Both the position numbers and the translations under genes were made by a program. Under the pieces are notes generated by a model, which was given only the letters and a program-made list of their open reading frames with translations, had not been told where the DNA came from and made no database searches. Below are positions 1-9,610 of a DNA stretch of 44,309 nt, one piece after another (within the stretch, counting starts at the first letter, position 1; every line of letters starts with the position of its first letter). Source of the DNA: Gemmatimonadota bacterium (GTDB taxonomy: Bacteria > Gemmatimonadota > Gemmatimonadetes > Gemmatimonadales > Gemmatimonadaceae); the NCBI GenBank assembly GCA_028876525.1, contig JAGWRI010000145.1, positions 1 to 44,309 on the forward strand. Reading direction: 5' to 3'.

Positions 1-2
1 AC

Positions 3-1622
3 ACCCTCTGCGGGTGCTCCATCGATCTCGTGGCGCGCGCCATGGACGGGCGCCTCGACGAGGGGCGGGCGCAGGCCGCGGGGCTCCGCGACGACGCCAT
101 CGGCGATCTGCTCGGGCGCGACCCCGACGCCGTCCGCGCGGATCCGGATGCCTGGCGCCCGCATCTCGTGCTGCGCAATCCGGCGGCGCGGCCGCGAGGG
201 GGCGTGGCGGTAGTAGAGCTTGCGCAGCTCGTGCGCCACGTGCGGGTGGGCCCCTCGTCGGCCGCCCGCGCCGCGGCCCCCGTGGCCCGTCGCGCGCCGC
301 TCCGCGTCGACGGCATTCCCGGGCTGCAGTTGCTCGACCGCGAGCTGGCCCATGAGCGCACCGAGGCCACGCGCGACGACCCGTACGACGATCTCGTCGA
401 GCGCTCGTTTGCCGCCGTGTGGGTGCCCGAAGTGCCGGGGTACGGCCTGCGCGCCCTGCCGCTGGTCGAGGGGCGCAACACGCCGTCGCTTCCCCCGAAC
501 CCCGTCCGCGTCGAGGAGGGCGCGATGTCCAACGGCCGGTACGCGGTGCGTATCGGCTCCGAGGGGCAGGTGACGCTGGAGCACGTGGCGTCGGGGCGCC
601 GCATCGAACGCCTGATCGCCATCGAAGATCAGGACGATCGGGGCGACCTGTACACGCCGTCGTTGCGCGGGCCGGTGCGCGCGGCACACTTCCTGGGCGC
701 TCGCGTGGTGCATCGGGGCCCGCTGCGCGGCACGATCGAAGCGCGGTGGGAGGTAAGGGTGCGCAAGGGCGAGTCGGCCGCCGTGCGCATACGGCTCACG
801 CTGGACGCCGACGGGCACTTCCTGCGGATGAGCGCGCGCGGCGAGAACTCGGCGCGCGACCACCGGCTGCGCCTCCGGGTCGCCACCGACGTCGCGAGCC
901 CCGCCGTGTTCGCCGATGCGGCATTCGGCCCGGTGCGGCGCGTCCCGCTCGTGCTGCCGCCCGAGGACGCCGTGCGCGAGACGCCGCCCCCGACCGCGCC
1001 GCTCCACCGGTACGTGTCCCTCTCCGGGGCGCGCGGCGGCGCGACGGTGTTCTCCGACGGGCTCGCGGAATACGAAGCGGGCGCCGACGGGGCGGTGCAG
1101 CTCACCCTCGTCCGCGCCGTGGGCGAACTGTCGCGCGACGACCTCCCCGAGCGGCCCGGGCACGCCGGATGGCCGTCGCCCACGCCCGAGGCCCAGTGCC
1201 TGGGCGCGTTCGCGGCCGAGGCCGCGCTGATGCTCCACGGCCCGTGGACCGACGAGACCGCGGATCTGGTCGAGCGCACCGCCGACGACGTGCTCGTGCC
1301 GGTCACGGGCGCCACCGTCCGGTCGCTCGCCGCCGTCGCTCCCGAGATGCCGGGGCTGGAGCTACAGGGCCGGGGACTGGCGTTCTCGGCGGCGAAGGAG
1401 AGCGACGATGGGCACTGGCTGGTGCTGCGCTGCGTGAACCTGCTCGACCGTGCCGTGCGCGGGCGGTGGGTGGTGGCGGGCGGGGTGCGCGAGGCACGCG
1501 CGTCGCGGCTGGACGAAACCCCGGGCGCCGATCTGCCGGTGTCGGGCGACGCGGTGGAGTTCGAGGCGGGGCCGCGGGCGGTGGTGACCGTGCTGGTGGC
1601 TCAAGGGTGGGGCGGCGGGTGA
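3..1622 (+). CDS. Glycoside hydrolase family 38-type alpha-mannosidase, C-terminal part (5' truncated by window edge)
   Basis: Frame is open from the window edge (TLCGCSIDLVARAMDG...), with long beta-rich C-terminal domains typical of GH38; stop TGA at 1620-1622. The GTG at 30 in the ORF track is probably internal. Confidence 0.6.
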   Translation, partial: TLCGCSIDLVARAMDGRLDEGRAQAAGLRDDAIGDLLGRDPDAVRADPDAWRPHLVLRNPAARPRGGVAVVELAQLVRHVRVGPSSAARAAAPVARRAPLRVDGIPGLQLLDRELAHERTEATRDDPYDDLVERSFAAVWVPEVPGYGLRALPLVEGRNTPSLPPNPVRVEEGAMSNGRYAVRIGSEGQVTLEHVASGRRIERLIAIEDQDDRGDLYTPSLRGPVRAAHFLGARVVHRGPLRGTIEARWEVRVRKGESAAVRIRLTLDADGHFLRMSARGENSARDHRLRLRVATDVASPAVFADAAFGPVRRVPLVLPPEDAVRETPPPTAPLHRYVSLSGARGGATVFSDGLAEYEAGADGAVQLTLVRAVGELSRDDLPERPGHAGWPSPTPEAQCLGAFAAEAALMLHGPWTDETADLVERTADDVLVPVTGATVRSLAAVAPEMPGLELQGRGLAFSAAKESDDGHWLVLRCVNLLDRAVRGRWVVAGGVREARASRLDETPGADLPVSGDAVEFEAGPRAVVTVLVAQGWGGG

Positions 1623-3304
1623 CCGCGTTTCTTTCGGCGCACTACGTCCTGCTCGTCGTCGCGATCGTCGTGGCCGGCGTGCTCGTCCCACGGATCGTGC
1701 TCCAGGTCGGCGTCACCCGCCGCCTGCGGCGGGGCGGGCGGATGCTCCGCCGCGAGCGCGCCGCCGATCTGCGCGTCGCGGCTGCCTACCACGAGCAGCT
1801 GCCCGCCGCGGAGCGCGGCGGCGCGCTCGACGACCGCACCTGGTCGGACCTCGACCTCGACGACGTCTTCCGGGCGCTCGACCACACGGCGAGCGAGCCG
1901 GGGCGCCAGTACCTCTACCACCTGCTGCGCACGCCGGGGGCCGACGCCGAGGCGCTCGACCGCCTCGACGGCGCGGCGAGGAGCCTGGCCGCGGATCCAG
2001 CCCTCGCCGAGCGCCTCCGCCAGGCGCTCGCGCCGCTCGCCGGGCAGGACGCGGGCTACTTCGTGCAGCTGCTGTTCGCGGAGCTGCCGGCGCGCCCCGC
2101 GGTCTGGTGGACGTTTCCGCTGCTGACCGCGTCTGCGATCGGGCTCGCCGTTGCCGCGGCGTTCTGGCCGGTGGCCGGGGCGTACCTCGTCGGCGTCGCC
2201 GTCGTCAACGTGGCCGCGCAGGCCGCGTACAAGCCCGTGGTCAAGCGGTACCTGCCGGCGATCCGGCAGATCCGGGCGTTCCTGAGCGCCGCCCAGCGGA
2301 TCGGCGCCATCGCGACCGGGGTGCCGGCCGAACCGCGGGATTTGCTCCGCGACGACGCGCGCCGGCTGCGGCGCCTCAAGCGCGCCGCGTCGTGGCTGTT
2401 GTTCGAGCCGGAATCCCAGGGCGGGCAGTCGAACGAATTCGTTGCCAGCCTGGTCGAGTACGTGAATCTGTTCTTCCTGCTCGATGTGAACGCCTACCTG
2501 TTGAGCGTGGAGACGGTACGGGCGGAACAGGCGCGCCTCCGCGCGATGTTCGACGCGATCGGCTGGCTGGATGCCGCACAGTCGCTGGCGTCGTGGCGCG
2601 GCACCCTCGCGCACTGGTGCACCCCGGAGTTCAGCCCGCCGCGGAAGGCGCTGCACGTGGAGGGGCTCGTCCACCCGCTCGTCGCCGGCGCGGTGCCGAA
2701 CGACCTGGACGTCGACGGCACGAGCGTGCTCGTCACGGGCTCCAACATGGCCGGCAAGACCACGTTCGTTCGCGCGCTCGGCGTGAGCGCCGTGATGGCC
2801 GAGGCGCTGTACACCGTGTGCGCGGACCGGTGGCGGGCGCCCCGCCTCACGGTCCGCTCGTCGATCGGACGCTCCGACAGCGTGATGGACGGGAAGAGCT
2901 ACTACCTCGCCGAGGTCGAATCGGTGCGGGCCCTGATCCGGGCCAGGGACGACGGCACGCAGCACCTCTTCCTGCTCGACGAGACCTTCCGCGGCACGAA
3001 CACCACGGAGCGGGTCGCGGCCGCCTACGCCGTGCTCCGCCACCTCGATCGCGGGCTCGATCTCGTGGTCGTCGCCACGCACGACCTCGAGGTCCTCGAC
3101 CTGCTGCGGGGCGCCTACGCCGCGTACCACTTCCGCGAACAGGTCACCAACCACGAGCTGACCTTCGACTACCGGCTCCGCCCCGGCCCCTCGTCCACGC
3201 GCAACGCGATCGCGCTGCTGCGCTTCATGCAGTACCCGGACGAGATCGTGGACGACGCGACGGCGAGCCTCGACTGGCAGCACCGCGGGGGCGCGTCCGC
3301 CTAG
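1619..3304 (+). CDS. MutS-family ATPase with N-terminal/central transmembrane segments (mismatch-repair MutS-like protein)
   Basis: Walker A GSNMAGKTTF, ABC/MutS region LFLLDETFRGTNTTERVAAAYAVL, VVVATHDLE; hydrophobic segments at the N-terminus (LLVVAIVVAGVLVP) and centrally (FPLLTASAIGLAVAAAFWPVAGAYLVGVAVV). GTG start overlaps the upstream TGA. Confidence 0.85.
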   Translation: MTAFLSAHYVLLVVAIVVAGVLVPRIVLQVGVTRRLRRGGRMLRRERAADLRVAAAYHEQLPAAERGGALDDRTWSDLDLDDVFRALDHTASEPGRQYLYHLLRTPGADAEALDRLDGAARSLAADPALAERLRQALAPLAGQDAGYFVQLLFAELPARPAVWWTFPLLTASAIGLAVAAAFWPVAGAYLVGVAVVNVAAQAAYKPVVKRYLPAIRQIRAFLSAAQRIGAIATGVPAEPRDLLRDDARRLRRLKRAASWLLFEPESQGGQSNEFVASLVEYVNLFFLLDVNAYLLSVETVRAEQARLRAMFDAIGWLDAAQSLASWRGTLAHWCTPEFSPPRKALHVEGLVHPLVAGAVPNDLDVDGTSVLVTGSNMAGKTTFVRALGVSAVMAEALYTVCADRWRAPRLTVRSSIGRSDSVMDGKSYYLAEVESVRALIRARDDGTQHLFLLDETFRGTNTTERVAAAYAVLRHLDRGLDLVVVATHDLEVLDLLRGAYAAYHFREQVTNHELTFDYRLRPGPSSTRNAIALLRFMQYPDEIVDDATASLDWQHRGGASA

Positions 3305-4206
3305 GCCCGATCCCCCAGCAACCCGGCCGCCTCGCCCGCCAGCCGGTCGCGCAGCCAGTCACCCAGCAGCGTGCACGCCAGCACGGTCACGATGAGCGCG
3401 AGCCCCGGCGCCAGCGCCACCCAGGGCGCGGTCACGATCGCCTCCCGGCCGCCGGCGATCATGTTGCCCCAGCTCGGCTCCGGCGGCTGCACGCCCAGCC
3501 CCAGGAACGACAGCCCGCTCTCCAGCAGGATCGCGTTCCCCACGCCCAGCGCCGCGGCCACGATCGCCGGCCCCAGCGCGTTCGGCACGGCGTGCCGCCA
3601 AAGGACCCGCGTGCCCGATGCCCCCAGCGCCCGCGCGGCGTCGACGTACGGGTGCGCGCGCACGCCCAGCACCTCGGCCCGCGTCATCCGCGCCACGCTC
3701 ATCCACCCGGTGGCGATGAGCACCACCACGACGGTCGCCAGCCCCGGGCGCCAGAGCGTCGCGCATACCAGGAGCAGTATGAGCCGGGGAATGGCGAGCA
3801 GCGCGTCGGTGAACGCCATCAGGATCCGGTCGACCGCGCCGCCCGCCCACGCGGCGGCCGCGCCCAGCGCCGTGCCCAGCGCCGCCGCGGCGCCCGACCC
3901 CACGACCCCCACGGCGAGCGAGATCCGGCCGGCCAGCATCATCCGCACGAACAGGTCGCGCCCGAACCGGTCGGTGCCCAGCAGGTGGAACGTCCCGTGC
4001 GCGTCGCGCGACAGGGGCGCCACGTAGCGCAGGGTCAGCACGTCGCCAATGGCGAGCGGGTTTTCCCGGGCGAGCATCGGCACGACCACCACCGCGCCCG
4101 CCATCCCCAGGAGCAGGGCGAGCGCCGCCAGCGTCAGCGGGTCCCGCGAGCGTGGGCGGCCGCGCGGCGGGGCGGCGGCGCGACCGGCCATCGGAGCGGA
4201 CGTCAT
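3301..4206 (-). CDS. ABC transporter permease, DppC/OppC type
   Basis: MTSAPMAG... start; HLLGTDRFGRDLFVRMM, permease EAA-like region DAARALGASGTRVLWRHAVPNALGP, LSFLGLGVQPPEPSWGNMI. Confidence 0.9.
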   Translation of the reverse strand: MTSAPMAGRAAAPPRGRPRSRDPLTLAALALLLGMAGAVVVVPMLARENPLAIGDVLTLRYVAPLSRDAHGTFHLLGTDRFGRDLFVRMMLAGRISLAVGVVGSGAAAALGTALGAAAAWAGGAVDRILMAFTDALLAIPRLILLLVCATLWRPGLATVVVVLIATGWMSVARMTRAEVLGVRAHPYVDAARALGASGTRVLWRHAVPNALGPAIVAAALGVGNAILLESGLSFLGLGVQPPEPSWGNMIAGGREAIVTAPWVALAPGLALIVTVLACTLLGDWLRDRLAGEAAGLLGDRA

Positions 4207-5192
4207 GCGCCCCGCCGGCGCGGGTCGAGCAGCGGCAGCACGAGATCGGCGGCGAGATTGGCGGCGATTACCGCCGCCGCGTACGCGAGGGCGCTCGCCA
4301 TCACCACGGGGTAGTCGCGGGCCGAGATCGCGAGCAGCATCGCGCGGCCCATTCCGGGCCAGGCGAACACCGCCTCGACGAACACCGAGCCGGCCACGAG
4401 CCCGGGCAGCGAGAGGGCGAGCAGCACCACCAGCGCCGGGAGCACGGTCGCCAGCACGTGGCGGCCGAACACGCGCCCGGCCGACGCTCCCTTGGCCCGC
4501 GCCGTGCGCACGAAATCCTGCCCGAGCACGTCGGCCACGCTCGACCGCGTGTAGCGGGCGAGCCCCGCCGCGCCGATCGCGGCCAGAATGCCCACCGGCA
4601 AAATCGCGTGCCACGCCACGTCGCGGAGCTCGTCCCACCCGTGCAGGTCCGCGCCCGGCGTGTGGATGCCGAACGCCGGGAGGCGCAGCCAGGCGGGGAA
4701 CCCGACCATGGCCGCCCCGTAGGTGAACGCGGCCACCAGGGCCAGCGCGATCCAGAACGAGGGCATCGCGAATACCGCCGTGGTGAGCACGGTGAGCGCC
4801 CGATCGGCGGCCCGCCCCCGCCGCGCCGCCTGCAGCATCCCGATGGGCACGCCGATCAGGAAGGTCAGGGCCAGCGACGCCGCCCCCAGGCCCAGCGAGA
4901 TCGGCGCCGCGCGGGCCAGCACCCGCGTCACCGGCTCGCCGGTGGAGAAGCTCGCCCCGAGGTTTCCCGTGAGCACGTCGCCCAGCCAGCGTGCATATTG
5001 CACGGCCAGCGGGGCGTCGAGCCCGAACTCGTGGCGCAGCCGCGCCGTCTCGGCCGCCGACGCGTTGGGCGGCACGAGCATCGTGGCCGGATCGCCCGGC
5101 GCGAGGCGCACGAGCAGGAACGTCAGGCTCACGACGAGCCACAACAGGACGAGCGCGTCGCGGACGCGGCGCCACACGGGGAGGGCGGACAC
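4203..5192 (-). CDS. ABC transporter permease, DppB/OppB type
   Basis: VSLTFLLVRLAPGDPATML, EFGLDAPLAVQYARWLGDVLTGNLGASF, RTARAKGASAGRVFGRHVLATVLPALVVLLALSLPGLVAGSVFVEAVFAWPGMG; 4-nt overlap with the downstream permease. Confidence 0.9.
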   Translation of the reverse strand: MSALPVWRRVRDALVLLWLVVSLTFLLVRLAPGDPATMLVPPNASAAETARLRHEFGLDAPLAVQYARWLGDVLTGNLGASFSTGEPVTRVLARAAPISLGLGAASLALTFLIGVPIGMLQAARRGRAADRALTVLTTAVFAMPSFWIALALVAAFTYGAAMVGFPAWLRLPAFGIHTPGADLHGWDELRDVAWHAILPVGILAAIGAAGLARYTRSSVADVLGQDFVRTARAKGASAGRVFGRHVLATVLPALVVLLALSLPGLVAGSVFVEAVFAWPGMGRAMLLAISARDYPVVMASALAYAAAVIAANLAADLVLPLLDPRRRGA

Positions 5193-5210
5193 GCGTTGAA
5201 ATTGCCGGCC

Positions 5211-6773
5211 GTGCGTCGCGCGTCAATCGTGCTGGCCCTTGCCGCCGCGTGCGGCGCCCCGCCGCGCGCCCCCGGCGTCGTGGTCTATGCCTCGGGCACC
5301 GAGCTGGAGTCCATCAATCCGCTCGTCACCATCCATCCGCTGTCCCGCCAGGTGCAGCGATACGTGCTGTTCACGACGCTGGCCCGCTACGACTCCACGC
5401 TGCGCCCGGCGCCCTACGCCGCGCGCGCCTGGGAGTGGCGCGACGGGGGCCGCGTCCTGCGCTTTCACCTCGTGACGGCCCTCCGCTGGGACGACGGCCG
5501 GCCGACCACGGCGCGCGACGTCGCGTTCACCGTGCTGGCCGCCCGGGATCCCGCCACCGGGTACCCGCGGGCCGGCGACCTCGCCGCGGTGGACACGGTG
5601 ATCGCCGTGGACGATTCCACGGCCGACGTCCGCTTCGACGCGCCCCAGCCCACGTTCCCGCTGGTGTTCTGCGAGCTGCCGATCCTCCCGGCGCACCTCC
5701 TGCGCGGCGTGCCGCGCCGCGCCATGCGCACGGCGGCGTTCAACGACGCCCCGGTGGGGAACGGCCCCTTCCGCTTCGTGTCGCACCTGCCGGACCAGCG
5801 GTGGGTGTTCGCGCGCAACGACGACTTCCCGGCGGCCATGGGCGGCCCCCCGACGCTGCGCGGCTTCGTCGTCGCCGTCGTGGACGAGGCGACCACCAAG
5901 TTCGCCGGCCTGGCCAGCGGCGAGCTCGACGTGGCCGGCGTCTCGCCGGCCATGGCGCGGCTCGTCGAACGCGACCCCACCCTCCGGCTGATCACCTATC
6001 CGGTGCTGTTCGAGACCGGAATCGTGCTCGACACGCATCGGCCACCGTTCGACGACGTCCGCGTGCGCCATGCGATCTCGCTGGCCATCGACCGCGACCG
6101 CATCGTGCGCGCGGCGCTCGACGGGTTCGGCATCCCCGCCGCCGGCCCCGTCGCCCCCGAGGTGCCATACGCCGACACCACGCCGCCGGTGTTCGATCCG
6201 GCGCGCGCCGACTCGCTGCTCGGGGCCGCGGGCTGGCGGCGGGGCCCCGACGGCCGCCGCGTGCGCGCCGGCCGCCCGTTCGTCTTCACCCTCCTCACCG
6301 TCGGCAGCGGCGACAACGCGCTGGAGCAGCTCGTGCAGTCGGATCTCGCCGCGCGCGGCATCACGATGCGCATCCGCCAGCTGGAGCTGGGCGCCTTCCT
6401 GGCCGAGGCCCGCTCGCGTCCCAAGCGGTTCGACGCCCTCGTGACCGGCGTGTCCGGTGATCTGTCGCTGGCCTACCTGCGCGCGATGTTCGAATCGCGC
6501 CAGGCGGGGAGCGCGCTGGACTACGCCGATTTCCACGACGCCGCCCTCGACTCGGCGTTCGCCCGAGCGAGCGCCGCCCGCACCGACGCCGAGCGCGGCG
6601 CCGCCTGGCGCGACGTGCAGCGGGAGCTGGCCCGCGCCGAGCCCGTGGTCTGGCTGTACCACGCGCGCGGCGTGCAGGGGGCGACCCGCCGCCTGCGCGG
6701 GGTGACGATGGATCTGCGCGGCGAGCTGGCGACGCTGGCGCAATGGCGCCTGGTGTCGAGAGATTCCAGGTAA
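5211..6773 (+). CDS. ABC transporter substrate-binding lipoprotein, family 5 (peptide/nickel type)
   Basis: Short lipoprotein signal with LAAAC lipobox (VRRASIVLALAAACGAP); ELESINPLV..., GPFRFVSHLPDQRWVFARNDDF, FDDVRVRHAISLAIDRDRIVRAALDGFGIPAAGPVAPEVPY. GTG start 5211 preferred; TTG 5196 is an alternative. Confidence 0.85.
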   Translation: MRRASIVLALAAACGAPPRAPGVVVYASGTELESINPLVTIHPLSRQVQRYVLFTTLARYDSTLRPAPYAARAWEWRDGGRVLRFHLVTALRWDDGRPTTARDVAFTVLAARDPATGYPRAGDLAAVDTVIAVDDSTADVRFDAPQPTFPLVFCELPILPAHLLRGVPRRAMRTAAFNDAPVGNGPFRFVSHLPDQRWVFARNDDFPAAMGGPPTLRGFVVAVVDEATTKFAGLASGELDVAGVSPAMARLVERDPTLRLITYPVLFETGIVLDTHRPPFDDVRVRHAISLAIDRDRIVRAALDGFGIPAAGPVAPEVPYADTTPPVFDPARADSLLGAAGWRRGPDGRRVRAGRPFVFTLLTVGSGDNALEQLVQSDLAARGITMRIRQLELGAFLAEARSRPKRFDALVTGVSGDLSLAYLRAMFESRQAGSALDYADFHDAALDSAFARASAARTDAERGAAWRDVQRELARAEPVVWLYHARGVQGATRRLRGVTMDLRGELATLAQWRLVSRDSR

Positions 6774-9610
6774 TGCCGCTGCTCCTCAATTCCGACGCGC
6801 TGGCCCGCCGTCGCGCCGTGGCCGCGGGCGGACTCGCGCCGCTGGCCGACTCGCTCGCCGCCGACCTCGAGCGCGCAATCGGCGCCGGCCTCAGGGTGCC
6901 CCGCGAGAAGGCCGTCCTGTCGCGCGCCGGCGGCGTCTGCGAACGCGACGGCTCGCCGCTGGCGTTCGACCCCTGGTCGCCCCACGAGCACCGGTGCGCC
7001 ACCTGCGGTCAGGTGCACCGGGGGGCGCTGCACGACCGGTGGTGGCTGTACCCGTATCAGCTCTGGCTGGCCGAGCGGGCCGTGCACGGCGCGGCGCTGT
7101 ACGCGGTGCGCGGCGACGAACGGCACGCCCGCTTTGCTGCCGACCTGCTGGCGCAGTACGCCGTGTCGTACCTCGAGTACCCCAACCGCGACAACGTGCT
7201 CGGCCCCACGCGCCCCTTCTTCAGCACGTATCTCGAGTCCATCTGGCTGCTGCACCTCTGCGTGGCGCTGGATCTGCTCGAGGCCGCGGGCGCGCCGGTG
7301 GACGGCGCCGCGGTGCGCGAGCGTCTCGTCGAGCCGAGCAGCGCCCTCATCGCCAGCTACGACGAGGGGCTTTCCAACCGCCAGGTGTGGAACAACGCCG
7401 CCCTGATTGCCGCGCGGCGCCTGCTCGGCGTCGAGCAGGACTTCGACCCCGTGGTCTACGGGCCGTCGGGACTGCTGGCGCACCTCGAAGATGGGCTGCT
7501 CGACGACGGGACCTGGTACGAGGGGGAGAACTACCACCAGTTTGCGCACCGGGGGCTCTGGTACGGCCTGCAGCTCGCCGGCGGCGCCGGCCGCGAGCTG
7601 CCCGAGACCGCGGTGGCCCGCTTCGACGCCGGCTACGCCGCGACCTTCGCCACGGCGCTCCCCGACCTCACGCTCCCGGCGCGGAAGGACTCGCAGTACG
7701 CCACCTCGCTTCGCCAGTGGCGATTCGCGGAGCACTGCGAGCTGGGGCTGGCGCGCCACGACGACGGGGTGCTTCGCGCGATGCTCGCCGAGCTGTACGA
7801 CCCCGACGCGCCGGCGCCCGACGGCGACACCGGGCGCGCCAGCTCGAGCGCCGAGGCGGAGCGCAACGGCCGTCCGGTGCGCCTTACGCGCGCCGATCTC
7901 GGATGGAAGTCGCTCCTCTTCGCGCGCGAGGCGCTCCCGCCGACGCGCGAGCGGGGCCTGCGCAGCGTGCTGCTGCACGGGCAGGGCGTCGCCGTGTTCC
8001 GCCGCGAGCGCGGCCGCGTGTATGCGGCGCTCGACTACGGGCAGTCGGGGGGCGGCCACGGGCACCCCGACCGGCTCAACCTCCTCCTCTCCGTGGGCGC
8101 CACGCGGTGGCTGGACGACCTCGGCACCGGGTCGTACGTGGACCCGTCGCTGCACTGGTACCGCAGCACGCTGGCCCACAACGCGCCGCTCGTGGATGGC
8201 CACTCGCAGTGGCGCGTGGACGGACAGCTCGAGGCCTTCGACGAGCGCGAGCAGGCGGGCTGGGCGCGCGCGCAGGCGCGCATCTGGCCCGACGTCGCGG
8301 TCCAGCGCACGCTCGTCGTGATGGACGGCTACTGCATCGACCAGCTGCGCTGGCGCGCCGGGCATGCCGCCACCGTCGCCCTGCCGATTCACTGCGACGC
8401 CGAGCTGGGCGGCCAGCTCAAGCCGGTGCGCGCGCGGTACGCCGGCGCCGGCGGCCTCGAGGACGGCGACCGCTTCGTGACCACCGAGCGCGCCTGGAGC
8501 TCGGCGGCCAACGCCCGCGTTCAGCTCGGGCCCGGCGACGGCCCGGCGGGCGAGCCGCGCGGGTTCGCGCGCTGCACGGTGCCGGCCGTCTGGTACACGC
8601 TTTCCGGCCCCGGCCAGCCTCCGGGCACGCGCCGCCGCTTCCACGTCGTCGAGAGCCGTGGCGCCATGCTGGGCGCCGTGTGCACCGTGTGGGGTTGGAC
8701 CCGCGACCTCGAGTCCGTGGAGTGGACCGGGGACGGCGTGATCGTGCGCCTGCGCGATGGCGCCCGCCACGTGCATCGCCCCGTGGATCAGGGGTGGCAC
8801 GTGGACATCGCCACCGACGGGTCGTCCCGGTACCTGGAGCTGGACGGCGTGATCTCGGACGAGCTTCCCCTCGCCGTCACCGCCGAGCGCATGGGCACGC
8901 CGACCTTCACCACCGCCATCCCCGAGGAGAGCGAGGTCACGGTGGAGACGGCTCCCGAGGGCTACAACGGGATCATGCTCTCGCCGGCGCGATCCCACGC
9001 CGACTGGTGGTCCGACGCGTCGCCCGACCAGCGGCTGGGGTACGCGGTCTACCACCTGGGCGCGCCCACCTACCGGCGCTCGGAGCAGACCTGGGACGAG
9101 GCCGGCCGCCCCGCGGCGCGCGTGGCCGTGGCGGCCGCCGCCAGGCTGATCGTGGTGGACGTCCAGATGACCACCGCCAACCCGCGCTTCGTTCCGGCCG
9201 ACGCCGTGAATCCGTACGACAACGAGGCCCCCGACATCAACGGCGACGGCGTGCAGCTCTACGTGCGCGCCGGCCAGGACGGCGGCGCCTGGATGCTCGT
9301 GCCCGAGCCCGCGGCCAAGCCGGGCACCGTTCGGGCGCGCCCCCTCGACGGATGGGGCGGCCTCAAGCTGGGCCGCACGAGCTGGCGGCGCACGCGCGAG
9401 GGCTACGAGCTGCGCGCCGAGATCGCGTTGCGCGAGCCGCTGCAGGTGGGCGCCGATTTCTGGCTCGACGTGCTGGTCAACGAGACGGCGCCCGATCGCG
9501 AGCGACGCCGCGGCCAGCTCATCCTGAGCGGACCCGACGGCGAGTTCGTCTATCTGCGCGGCGACCGCCACGACCCGGCGCGCCTGCTGCGCTTCACGGT
9601 CGTTACGTGA
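6773..9610 (+). CDS. Heparinase II/III-family polysaccharide lyase-like protein with C-terminal CBM9-like carbohydrate-binding domain
   Basis: SNRQVWNNAALIAARRLLG, YEGENYHQFAHRGLWYGLQL, GHGHPDRLNLLLSVGATRWLDDLGTGSYVDPSLHWYRSTLAHNAPLVDG typical of heparinase II/III; C-terminal NPYDNEAPDINGDGVQLYVRAG resembles CBM9-like domains. TAATG overlap with the upstream SBP. Confidence 0.8.
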   Translation: MPLLLNSDALARRRAVAAGGLAPLADSLAADLERAIGAGLRVPREKAVLSRAGGVCERDGSPLAFDPWSPHEHRCATCGQVHRGALHDRWWLYPYQLWLAERAVHGAALYAVRGDERHARFAADLLAQYAVSYLEYPNRDNVLGPTRPFFSTYLESIWLLHLCVALDLLEAAGAPVDGAAVRERLVEPSSALIASYDEGLSNRQVWNNAALIAARRLLGVEQDFDPVVYGPSGLLAHLEDGLLDDGTWYEGENYHQFAHRGLWYGLQLAGGAGRELPETAVARFDAGYAATFATALPDLTLPARKDSQYATSLRQWRFAEHCELGLARHDDGVLRAMLAELYDPDAPAPDGDTGRASSSAEAERNGRPVRLTRADLGWKSLLFAREALPPTRERGLRSVLLHGQGVAVFRRERGRVYAALDYGQSGGGHGHPDRLNLLLSVGATRWLDDLGTGSYVDPSLHWYRSTLAHNAPLVDGHSQWRVDGQLEAFDEREQAGWARAQARIWPDVAVQRTLVVMDGYCIDQLRWRAGHAATVALPIHCDAELGGQLKPVRARYAGAGGLEDGDRFVTTERAWSSAANARVQLGPGDGPAGEPRGFARCTVPAVWYTLSGPGQPPGTRRRFHVVESRGAMLGAVCTVWGWTRDLESVEWTGDGVIVRLRDGARHVHRPVDQGWHVDIATDGSSRYLELDGVISDELPLAVTAERMGTPTFTTAIPEESEVTVETAPEGYNGIMLSPARSHADWWSDASPDQRLGYAVYHLGAPTYRRSEQTWDEAGRPAARVAVAAAARLIVVDVQMTTANPRFVPADAVNPYDNEAPDINGDGVQLYVRAGQDGGAWMLVPEPAAKPGTVRARPLDGWGGLKLGRTSWRRTREGYELRAEIALREPLQVGADFWLDVLVNETAPDRERRRGQLILSGPDGEFVYLRGDRHDPARLLRFTVVT

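Noticed and set aside
3301-5226. Single 641-aa minus-strand ORF covering both permeases
   Set aside because: Only the C-terminal 301 aa (from ATG 4206) is a permease in this frame; the rest is out of frame with the real DppB-like gene at 4203-5192.
6521-9571. 1016-aa minus-strand ORF opposite the heparinase-like gene
   Set aside because: Shadow ORF from GC bias; no domain motifs.
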